Origin: Gemmobacter aquatilis
GTDB taxonomy: Bacteria; Pseudomonadota; Alphaproteobacteria; Rhodobacterales; Rhodobacteraceae
Direction: 5' to 3'
Assembly: GCF_900110025.1 (NCBI RefSeq)
Contig: NZ_FOCE01000002.1
Coordinates: forward strand, 310,001-374,000
DNA: 64,000 nucleotides
Below are positions 55,508 through 64,000 of the stretch, one piece after another (positions within the stretch are counted from its first letter, which is position 1; each line of letters begins with the position of its first letter). A program made the translations under genes and the position numbers. Under the pieces are notes generated by a model. It was not told where the DNA came from, did no database searches, and saw only the letters and a list, made by a program, of their open reading frames with translations.

Positions 55508-57592
55508 TCAGCCGACCGAGATCAGCTTGATGGCGCGATCCTGGTCCAGCAGCCACAACAGCAGCCGCGCCGCCCGGCCGCGCGGGCTTTCCAGCGCCGG
55601 ATCTTCCGCCAGCAGGCGGCGCGCATCGCTTTGCGCGATTTCCATCAGCGCGGATTGCCGCTCCAGATCGGCCACGCGAAACCGCGGCAGACCCGATTGC
55701 GCCGTGCCGATCAGATCGCCCGCGCCGCGCATCGCCAGATCCTCCTCGGCGATGCGAAAGCCGTCTTCCGTGTCGCGCAGGATCTGCAACCGCCGCTCGC
55801 CGCTTTCCGACAGCGGCGCCTGATACATCAGCAGGCAGGTGGATTGCGCTGCCCCGCGCCCGACCCGGCCGCGCAACTGGTGCAACTGCGCCAGCCCAAA
55901 CACCTCGGCCCGCTCGATCACCATGATCGAGGCATTGGGCACGTTCACCCCCACCTCGATCACCGTGGTCGCCACCAGAACACTGGTCTGCCCCGCCACA
56001 AAGCGCGCCATGGCGGCGTCTTTCTCGGCGGGGGGCATCTGGCCATGCACCAGCCCGACCCGATCCCCCAAGGCGGCGCGCAGATGCTGAAACCGCGCTT
56101 CGGCGCTGGCGTAATCGACCAACTCGCTGTCATCGACCAGCGGGCAGACCCAATAGGCCTGCCGCCCCTCGGCCACCGCGCGGCGCAGATGTTCCACCAC
56201 CTCGTCGATGCGCTGCGTGGTGACCAGCGCGGTTTTCACCGGCTTGCGCCCGGCGGGTTTCTCATCCAGCACCGACACATCCATATCGCCATAGCTGGCC
56301 AGCGCCAGGCTGCGCGGGATCGGCGTTGCCGTCATCACCAGCACATCCGCCGCCTGCCCCTTCGCCCCCAGCTCCATCCGCTGCGCCACGCCAAAACGGT
56401 GCTGTTCATCGACGACCGCCAACCGCAGATCGGCGAACTGCACATCCTTCTGGAACACCGCATGGGTGCCGACCAGCACCGCGATCTCGCCCGAGGCCAG
56501 CGCCGCCAGTTTCGCCGCCCGCTCCGCCCCCTTGTCACGCCCGGTGAGGATGTCCAGCCGGATACCGGCGGCCTGAGCCAGCGGCGCGAGGCTGTCCAGA
56601 TGCTGGCGGGCGAGGATTTCGGTCGGCGCCATCATCACGCCTTGCCCGCCCGCCTCAACCGCGATCAGCAGCGCGAGGAACGCCACAAGCGTCTTGCCAG
56701 AGCCAACATCGCCCTGCAAAAGCCGGTTCATCCGCTGGGCAGATGCCATATCCGCCGCGATTTCCGTCACCGCCCGAACCTGAGCGCCGGTTGGAAGATA
56801 GGGAAGCGATTCCATAACCTTGCGCTGCAAATCTCCAGTGCCACACGAACTTTGCCCCTTGCCCCGGCGGCTGCGCGCCCGCGCCAGCGCCAGCGTCAAC
56901 TGATGGGCAAACAGCTCGTCATAGGCCAGCCGAAGCCGGTTCGGCGCGGTGGGGGCAATATCCGCCGCACTGCGCGGCGCGTGCACCGAGGCCAGTGCCA
57001 CATGCCAATCCGGCCAGCCCTCGCGCAGCTTCAGCGGCCCGTCGATCCACTCCGGCAACACTGGCGCCCGCCTCAACGCCGATTGCGCCGCCTTGGCAAG
57101 CAGTTTCTGCGTCACCCCCGCGACCAGCGGATAGACGGGTTCATAGGCGGGCAGATCGTCCGCCTCCTCGGGGCGCAGCACATGGTCGGGATGCACCATC
57201 TGCGCCACACCGTCGAACAACTCCACTTTGCCGGACACCAGCCGCCGCTGCCCGGTGGGCAACAGCTTGGTCAGATAGTCCCCCCGCGCATGGAAGAACA
57301 CGAGCTGAAATTCCAGCGCCGCATCCTTCACCATGATCCGGTAAGGCCGCCCACGAGAGGCTGGCGGGAAATGGCTGCCCACCACCACCTCGACCGTCGC
57401 TGTCACCGGCGGCACCACCTCGCGCAGCGAGGCGCGGCGCGCGCGGTCCACCCCGGAATGGGGAAGCAGGAACAGCAAATCCTTCGGCCGTTCCACCCCA
57501 AGCCCAGCCAACGCTTTCGCCGATTTCGGCCCCACACCCTCCAGCGTCTCAAGGTCCGCGAACAGCGGGAACAGGATTTCCGGGCGGCTCAT
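55508..57592 (-). CDS. recG: ATP-dependent DNA helicase RecG
   Basis: 694-aa branch-migration helicase that reverses stalled forks. N-terminal wedge/OB domain (start MSRPEILFPLFADLETLEGV), Walker A LLQGDVGSGKTLVAFLAL, DEQHRFGV box with the DExH variant, motif III VMTATPIPRSLAL, motif VI QLHQLRGRVGRG. An in-frame start at 57625 is less likely because MSRPEIL begins two bases after the ligA stop, the usual coupling. Confidence 0.95.
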   Translation of the reverse strand: MSRPEILFPLFADLETLEGVGPKSAKALAGLGVERPKDLLFLLPHSGVDRARRASLREVVPPVTATVEVVVGSHFPPASRGRPYRIMVKDAALEFQLVFFHARGDYLTKLLPTGQRRLVSGKVELFDGVAQMVHPDHVLRPEEADDLPAYEPVYPLVAGVTQKLLAKAAQSALRRAPVLPEWIDGPLKLREGWPDWHVALASVHAPRSAADIAPTAPNRLRLAYDELFAHQLTLALARARSRRGKGQSSCGTGDLQRKVMESLPYLPTGAQVRAVTEIAADMASAQRMNRLLQGDVGSGKTLVAFLALLIAVEAGGQGVMMAPTEILARQHLDSLAPLAQAAGIRLDILTGRDKGAERAAKLAALASGEIAVLVGTHAVFQKDVQFADLRLAVVDEQHRFGVAQRMELGAKGQAADVLVMTATPIPRSLALASYGDMDVSVLDEKPAGRKPVKTALVTTQRIDEVVEHLRRAVAEGRQAYWVCPLVDDSELVDYASAEARFQHLRAALGDRVGLVHGQMPPAEKDAAMARFVAGQTSVLVATTVIEVGVNVPNASIMVIERAEVFGLAQLHQLRGRVGRGAAQSTCLLMYQAPLSESGERRLQILRDTEDGFRIAEEDLAMRGAGDLIGTAQSGLPRFRVADLERQSALMEIAQSDARRLLAEDPALESPRGRAARLLLWLLDQDRAIKLISVG

Positions 57593-57593
57593 C

Positions 57594-59765
<2,172 letters not shown>

Positions 59766-60479
59766 TCAGGCGCCCATCGCCAACCTTCCGTCCAGACCCA
59801 CGGGGGACGGATCGCGCAACACATATCCCCGCCCCCAGACCGTTTCAATGTGGTTCTGCCCACCCGTCGCCTCGGCCAGTTTTTTGCGCAGCTTGCAGAT
59901 GAACACGTCGATGATTTTCAGTTCCGGCTCGTCCATGCCGCCATAGAGATGGTTAAGGAACATCTCTTTGGTCAGCGTCGTGCCCTTGCGCAGGCTGAGC
60001 AGTTCGAGCATCTGATATTCCTTGCCGGTCAGATGCACGGTCTTGCCTTCGACATCCACGGTCTTGGCATCAAGATTGACGCAGACACGGCCCGTGCGGA
60101 TCACCGATTGCGAATGGCCCTTGGAGCGGCGGATGATCGCATGGATGCGCGCCACCAGTTCTTCGCGGTGGAATGGCTTGGTCATGTAGTCATCAGCGCC
60201 GAAGCCGAAGCCTTTGAGCTTGTTTTCGGTATCGTCCGCCCCTGACAGAATCAGAATCGGCGTTTCAACCCGCGCCAGACGCAACTGGCGCAGCACCTCA
60301 TGCCCGCTCATATCCGGCAAATTGAGATCCAGCAGGATCAGGTCGTAGTCATAAAGCTTGGCAAGATCGATGCCGTCTTCGCCGAGATCCGTGCAATAGA
60401 CGTTCAGATTCGCATGCGTCAACATCAGTTCGATGCTGCGCGATGTCGTCGGATCGTCCTCCACCAGCAGAATGCGCAT
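59766..60479 (-). CDS. ctrA: Cell-cycle response regulator CtrA
   Basis: 237-aa OmpR-type master regulator; in Rhodobacteraceae it controls motility and gene transfer more than viability. Receiver phosphoacceptor Asp51 in [16 protein letters not shown], Lys in [20 protein letters not shown], and C-terminal winged helix with [20 protein letters not shown] and [12 protein letters not shown] CtrA-like site lies 54-68 bases upstream, so autoregulation is possible. Next gene upstream (right) on the same strand is sciP-like. Confidence 0.97.
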   Translation of the reverse strand: MRILLVEDDPTTSRSIELMLTHANLNVYCTDLGEDGIDLAKLYDYDLILLDLNLPDMSGHEVLRQLRLARVETPILILSGADDTENKLKGFGFGADDYMTKPFHREELVARIHAIIRRSKGHSQSVIRTGRVCVNLDAKTVDVEGKTVHLTGKEYQMLELLSLRKGTTLTKEMFLNHLYGGMDEPELKIIDVFICKLRKKLAEATGGQNHIETVWGRGYVLRDPSPVGLDGRLAMGA

Positions 60480-60532
60480 CTTGTCTTCTCCGCTCCAGCG
60501 CCAATCACGTTAACGATACTGGGGGGCAATAG

Positions 60533-60547
60533 TTAACTACCGATTAC
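60533..60547 (-). promoter_or_regulatory. CtrA-like box upstream of ctrA
   Basis: TTAA-N7-TTAC (60533-60547), one base off the CtrA consensus; a palindromic GTTAAC also lies at 60509-60514. Both are between sciP and ctrA, where an autoregulated ctrA promoter is expected. Confidence 0.5.
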
Positions 60548-60574
60548 TGTGACATAGCCAGACAGAAAAACAAT

Positions 60575-60853
60575 CTAAAGTTGTCTGTACTTCTGGATCG
60601 CAGTTACCTTTAGCGCTTTTTCCCCATGCTTTTCAACGGCTCCGCGCCAAAGTGCGAATTCTTCTTCTGACAGGGCATACCGCTCCAACGCCTCCGACTC
60701 GGGGATGAGACCGTGAATGACCGCCTTGACCACGACCGCCTTGCGCGAGGCGACCCAGCGTTGCGTATCTGCCGGGGGCAGATCGGCCCGGCTGAGTACA
60801 GAACCATCGGGCAGCGTCACCTGCCGCGGACCATCGACACGTTTGAGATACAT
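60575..60853 (-). CDS. sciP: SciP-like DUF1153 protein
   Basis: 92 aa. MYLKRVDGPRQVTLPDGSVL and RWVASRKAVVVKAVIHGLI are the DUF1153 core, followed by a helix-turn-helix (SEALERYALSEEEFALWRGA) and KALKVTAIQKYRQL. In Caulobacter, SciP binds CtrA and blocks activation of CtrA-dependent promoters. Its position directly upstream of ctrA supports that role here. AGAGG ribosome site; no start upstream is family-like. Confidence 0.88.
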   Translation of the reverse strand: MYLKRVDGPRQVTLPDGSVLSRADLPPADTQRWVASRKAVVVKAVIHGLIPESEALERYALSEEEFALWRGAVEKHGEKALKVTAIQKYRQL

Positions 60854-60917
60854 CGCAGACCTCTCTTCCTTCGCGCCAGTCTGCCCAGACAGGCTTAAGC
60901 GGAAGTGAAGCGCGGGG

Positions 60918-60945
60918 TTGAGACTGCGCCGCATTTTCCTATATT
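60918..60945 (+). promoter_or_regulatory. Candidate mnmA promoter
   Basis: TTGAGA (60918-60923) and TATATT (60940-60945) with a 16-base spacer, about 46 bases before the mnmA ATG. Similar CCTATATT/CCTATATA -10 regions occur upstream of the cysI unit and sufT. Confidence 0.4.
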
Positions 60946-60991
60946 GCGCTGCAATTGCCGCTTGCAGCGGCCCCTCTCCAGGATCACCGCC

Positions 60992-62128
60992 ATGCTCGAC
61001 CATCCGCTCAACTCGCTGGGCTTCGCAAAGCCGCCGTCCGAGACGCGGGTGGTGGTCGCCATGTCGGGCGGGGTGGACAGTTCTGCCGTGGCGGCCCATC
61101 TGGCCGCCGAAGGCTATGACGTTGTGGGGGTCACGCTGCAGCTTTACGACCATGGGGCAGCGCTGGCGAAGAAGGGGGCCTGCTGTGCCGGGCGCGACAT
61201 CCATGATGCGCGCCGCGTGGCCGAAACCATGGGCTTTCCGCATTATGTGCTGGATTACGAAAACACCTTCCGCGAGGCGGTCATCGAAGAATTCGCCGAT
61301 GCCTATCTGGCCGGCGCCACCCCGGTGCCCTGCATCCGCTGCAACGAGCGGGTGAAGTTCAAGGATCTGCTGGCCACCGCCCGTGATCTGGATGCTGATT
61401 GCATGGCCACGGGGCATTACATCCAGCGGAAGATGGGCGCAGCCGGGCCAGAACTGCATTGCGCGGCAGATGCGAACCGCGATCAGAGCTATTTCCTGTT
61501 TTCCACCACGCCGGAGCAATTGGCCTATCTGCGCTTCCCGCTGGGGCATCTGGCATCAAAGGCCGAAACCCGGGCGTTGGCGGCACAATATGGGCTGGCG
61601 GTGGCGGACAAGCCCGACAGTCAGGACATCTGCTTTGTGCCGAACGGCAATTATGCGGCGGTGATCGAAAAGCTGCGCCCCGGTGCGGCCGAGCCGGGCG
61701 AGATCGTCGATCTGTCGGGCAAGGTTCTGGCGACGCATCGCGGCGTGATTCATTACACGATCGGCCAGCGCAAAGGCCTTGGCATCGGCGGGCTGGGCGA
61801 GCCGCTGTATGTGGTGCGGCTGGATGCGGATCAGCGGCAGGTCGTGGTCGGGCCGAAAGAGGCGCTGTCCACCCGGATGATCCCGGTGCGCGAGATCAAC
61901 TGGCTGGGCGATGCGCCGCTTGACAGTGCGGCGGAATGGCATGTGAATGTGAAGGTCCGCTCCACCCGCCCACCCCGGCCTGCGGTGATCCGCCCGTTGT
62001 CCGCGACCGAGGCGGAGGTGGAACTGCTGGACCCCGAAGACGGGGTCAGCGCCGGTCAGGCCTGCGTGTTCTATGCACCTGAAGGGAGCCGCATTCTGGG
62101 CGGCGGCTGGATCTGGCGCGGGCGTTGA
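60992..62128 (+). CDS. mnmA: tRNA 2-thiouridine synthase MnmA
   Basis: 378-aa ATP-pyrophosphatase adding sulfur to U34 of Lys, Glu and Gln tRNAs. PP-loop [18 protein letters not shown], nucleophilic Cys in [14 protein letters not shown] (about 114), persulfide Cys in [13 protein letters not shown] (about 214), and [22 protein letters not shown] precedes the ATG at 60992; an earlier in-frame start at 60905 adds an atypical extension. Repeats follow the stop. Confidence 0.96.
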   Translation: MLDHPLNSLGFAKPPSETRVVVAMSGGVDSSAVAAHLAAEGYDVVGVTLQLYDHGAALAKKGACCAGRDIHDARRVAETMGFPHYVLDYENTFREAVIEEFADAYLAGATPVPCIRCNERVKFKDLLATARDLDADCMATGHYIQRKMGAAGPELHCAADANRDQSYFLFSTTPEQLAYLRFPLGHLASKAETRALAAQYGLAVADKPDSQDICFVPNGNYAAVIEKLRPGAAEPGEIVDLSGKVLATHRGVIHYTIGQRKGLGIGGLGEPLYVVRLDADQRQVVVGPKEALSTRMIPVREINWLGDAPLDSAAEWHVNVKVRSTRPPRPAVIRPLSATEAEVELLDPEDGVSAGQACVFYAPEGSRILGGGWIWRGR

Positions 62129-62131
62129 CGC

Positions 62132-62250
62132 GATTTTTCTGCGAAAAATCAGGGCTCTGTCATTTGAACCGAAGGGCGGGTGGTGAGGAATACGATTTTT
62201 CGTAGAAAAATCGTGCCTCTGGTGGAGTATTTTTACAAAGAAGACGGCTG
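62132..62250. repeat. Twin AT-stem hairpins plus dispersed repeat, copy 7
   Basis: Hairpins GATTTTTC-TGC-GAAAAATC (62132-62150) and ACGATTTTTC-GTA-GAAAAATCGT (62192-62214) have near-identical stems. The core GTGGAGTATTTTTACAAAGA (62221-62240) comes next. The group fills the gap between mnmA and the lpxB stop and could act as a convergent terminator zone. Confidence 0.75.
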
Positions 62251-63372
62251 GAGTGCGGCGAGGACCGAGCGGGCTGCGCGCAGCCCCGGAGCCTCGCCCC
62301 CGGCGCCGAGGCGCTGCATGGTCAGCGCCATGGCGGCTTTCTGAGCAACACGCGCAGGGCCGTCCTGCATCAGATCGGCGAGGACAGGGGCGATCAGGTC
62401 GGCGCGGCAGCGCGGGCCAAGGAATTCCGGCACCACCCGCGTTTCCGTGACGAGGTTGACCAGCGTCACCGTGTCGATCCGCGCGGCACGGCGCATCAGC
62501 CAGAAGCTGAGCGGATTCATGTCATAGGCGATGACCATCGGACAGCCATTCGCCGCCAGCTCCAGCGAAACCGTGCCGGAGGCGGCAAGCGCCACGTCGG
62601 CGCAGGCGAAGGCCGCGCGTTTGCGCGCCGGGTCGGTGATGATTTCGGGCGAGGTGGGCCAGTTCTGCACCGTCTCGCGCACCAAGGCCTCGACACCGTG
62701 CACGGTGGGCAGGGCGACGCGGGGGGTAAGGCCCATCGCCCGCAGGCGCACCAGCGTGTCACCGATCACCGGCATCAGGCGGCTGACTTCGCCCCTGCGC
62801 GAACCGGGAAGGGCGAGCAGCAGCGGCCCTTCCCCGGCCATCAGGGCGCGTTCCCCGGCACTGGCCAGCGGTTCGGCAACCACCGGGTGGCCGACGAAAT
62901 CGCAGGTCATGCCCGCAGCGGTCATGTAAGGCGGCTCGAAGGGCAGCAGCGCCAGCACATGGTCGATCACTTCGGCCATCCTGGCGGCGCGTCCGGGGCG
63001 CCAGGCCCAGACCGAGGGCGCGACATAGTGGATCAGGCGCATCTTTGGCCGGGCGGCCCGCACCAGTCGCGCCACGCGCAGACAGAAATCCGGACTGTCG
63101 ATGGTCACAAGCGCATCTGCGCCGCTGGCAATGACGGCCTCGGCCGTCTGGTGCAGGCGGCGGCGCAGGTGCAGGTATTTCGGCAGCACCTCGGCAATGC
63201 CCATCACCGACAGGTCTTCCATCGGGAACAGGCTGTGCAGACCCTGCGCCTGCATCAGCGGGCCGCCGACGCCACAAAACCCGACACCCGGCGCAAGCTG
63301 CGTCAACCCCGCCATCAGCGCGGCGCCGAGGCGGTCGCCCGAAGGCTCACCTGCGACAAGGAACAGCTTCAT
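62233..63372 (-). CDS. lpxB: Lipid-A-disaccharide synthase
   Basis: 379-aa glycosyltransferase joining UDP-diacylglucosamine and lipid X. Start MKLFLVAGEPSGDRLGAALM, LIHYVAPSVWAWRPGRAARM, LPFEPPYMTAAGMTCDFVGHP, and LALPGSRRGEVSRLMPVI are typical. The 3' end overlaps the last repeat core. It overlaps lpxI upstream by four bases (ATGA). Confidence 0.96.
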   Translation of the reverse strand: MKLFLVAGEPSGDRLGAALMAGLTQLAPGVGFCGVGGPLMQAQGLHSLFPMEDLSVMGIAEVLPKYLHLRRRLHQTAEAVIASGADALVTIDSPDFCLRVARLVRAARPKMRLIHYVAPSVWAWRPGRAARMAEVIDHVLALLPFEPPYMTAAGMTCDFVGHPVVAEPLASAGERALMAGEGPLLLALPGSRRGEVSRLMPVIGDTLVRLRAMGLTPRVALPTVHGVEALVRETVQNWPTSPEIITDPARKRAAFACADVALAASGTVSLELAANGCPMVIAYDMNPLSFWLMRRAARIDTVTLVNLVTETRVVPEFLGPRCRADLIAPVLADLMQDGPARVAQKAAMALTMQRLGAGGEAPGLRAARSVLAALQPSSL

Positions 63373-64000
63373 GGCTGGCGGGCCCAGAGGAACAGGCCCT
63401 GTGCCTGCGCCTCGGTAACCATCGCGGCGCGGTCGAGCAGGATCACCCCACTCGCCTCGAAGGCGATCCCGGCGAGGCCTGCGGCGGCAGCGCGGCGCAG
63501 GGTGTCCAGCCCCAGCGTCGGCAGGTCGATGCGGCGATCCTGCCCGGGTTTCGGCGCCTTGTAGAACACACCGCGCGCGCCGCGCGGATCAGGGCGGCGC
63601 GCGGTCTGCGCCACCCAATCCAGCATCGCATCGGTGCCAGGCAGCGCCTCGACCGCGAGGCAAAGCCCTTGGGCCACCACCGCGCCCTGCCCGACATCCA
63701 CCGCGCCAAGCGCCGTGACGATGGCGGCGGCGCGGGTGGCATCGGCGGTGTCGGCATCCGAGACCGTGCCGACGAGGAACCCGGCGCCGGGCAGCAGATC
63801 AGGCGCCAGATCCTCGACGCCCACCACCGCGAACCCCGCCTCTTCGAAAATCCCGATCACCGCGCGCAGCGTGGCATCATCGCCCGCCTGCATCGCGGCC
63901 AACAGGCGCGGCACCATCTGGGCGGTGGCCATGTCGAACAGCGCCGGGTCAAGCCGGGGGCGGCTGACGGCACCCGCGAAACAGACACGGGTCACCCCAG
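63369..64000 (-). CDS. lpxI: UDP-2,3-diacylglucosamine hydrolase LpxI, 5' end cut by the window
   Basis: About 210 residues of a protein usually near 270 aa; the N-terminal part lies beyond position 64000. Visible: VTRVCFAGAVSRPRLDPALF, a region typical just after the N-terminal domain, then the DUF1009 C-terminal domain VGQGAVVAQGLCLAVEALPG, VFYKAPKPGQDRRIDLPTLG and GIAFEASGVILLD. Makes lipid X for LpxB, using LpxI instead of LpxH as is normal in alphaproteobacteria. The Met codon near 63995 is internal, not the start. Confidence 0.9.
   Translation of the reverse strand, partial: GVTRVCFAGAVSRPRLDPALFDMATAQMVPRLLAAMQAGDDATLRAVIGIFEEAGFAVVGVEDLAPDLLPGAGFLVGTVSDADTADATRAAAIVTALGAVDVGQGAVVAQGLCLAVEALPGTDAMLDWVAQTARRPDPRGARGVFYKAPKPGQDRRIDLPTLGLDTLRRAAAAGLAGIAFEASGVILLDRAAMVTEAQAQGLFLWARQP

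Noticed and set aside
60509-60537. Paired GTTAAC sites as one CtrA site
   Set aside because: Spacing between them is 16 bases, not the seven of the consensus; only the TTAA-N7-TTAC match is kept.

Overview
This window is GC-rich chromosomal DNA (about mid-60s % G+C by eye) from an alphaproteobacterium, almost certainly family Rhodobacteraceae (Rhodobacter/Gemmobacter-like). The basis is family and synteny: a TakP-type 2-oxoacid TRAP transporter, ctrA next to a sciP-like DUF1153 gene, glnB-glnA, a DUF1223 gene divergent from acnA, yajC-secD-secF followed by a Mth938-like gene and ccmABCDG (the hel order of Rhodobacter capsulatus), and the Lrp/DUF2849/cysI/cysH/DUF934/fpr sulfur cluster. It looks like core chromosome. 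I see no prophage, IS element, CRISPR array or rRNA operon. The only tRNA is tRNA-Leu(UAG).

Layout. 0.2-3.9 kb: TRAP transporter takQ-takM facing takP, with two terminators between. 4-9.5 kb: CNNM/CBS membrane protein, epmA divergent from efp, trigger factor, tRNA-Leu, a short Hint-domain protein. 9.5-14 kb: NAD(P)HX repair enzyme, nitrogen control (glnB-glnA), a conserved-looking unknown. 14-22.7 kb: phosphoethanolamine transferase, DUF3445 protein, DUF333 lipoprotein, purB, a 47-aa secreted Cys peptide, an isolated fliG, an EamA exporter, an LpxL-type acyltransferase and a DUF1223 protein. 23-36 kb: acnA, a lower-GC patch, cytochrome c maturation genes, SecDF-YajC, serS, a lytic transglycosylase and a PepSY/cytochrome b561/LuxR-HTH operon. 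36-42 kb: ssb, an acyltransferase, two Fe-S assembly genes, tpiA, an EamA-P450 pair. 42-47 kb: assimilatory sulfate reduction via APS reductase. 47-54 kb: an Ala-rich anchored protein, infC, two molybdoenzyme accessory genes, a Lys-rich OmpA protein, rpsF-rpsR-rplI. 54-64 kb: hisI, IscU-like scaffold, recG, ligA, ctrA, sciP, mnmA, lpxB and the 3' part of lpxI.

Most noteworthy observations: (1) a 40-codon membrane-peptide gene (55249-55371, minus) with its own ribosome-binding site and terminator, preceded by an exact alphaproteobacterial LexA operator (GAAC-N7-GAAC). It is a candidate SOS-induced small inner-membrane protein. (2) infC most likely starts at an AUA codon at 47967. (3) CtrA-like boxes lie upstream of ctrA and the isolated fliG, and a weaker one precedes the unknown gene at 13324. 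(4) A dispersed intergenic repeat family with the core GGAGTATTTTT or GGGGTATTT occurs at least seven times. (5) The TRAP permease TakM carries an 81-residue Gly/Pro-rich tail.

Starts were chosen by ribosome-binding site, family length and overlap with neighbours. Functions come from recognition of motifs and family sequence by reading, not from database searches.
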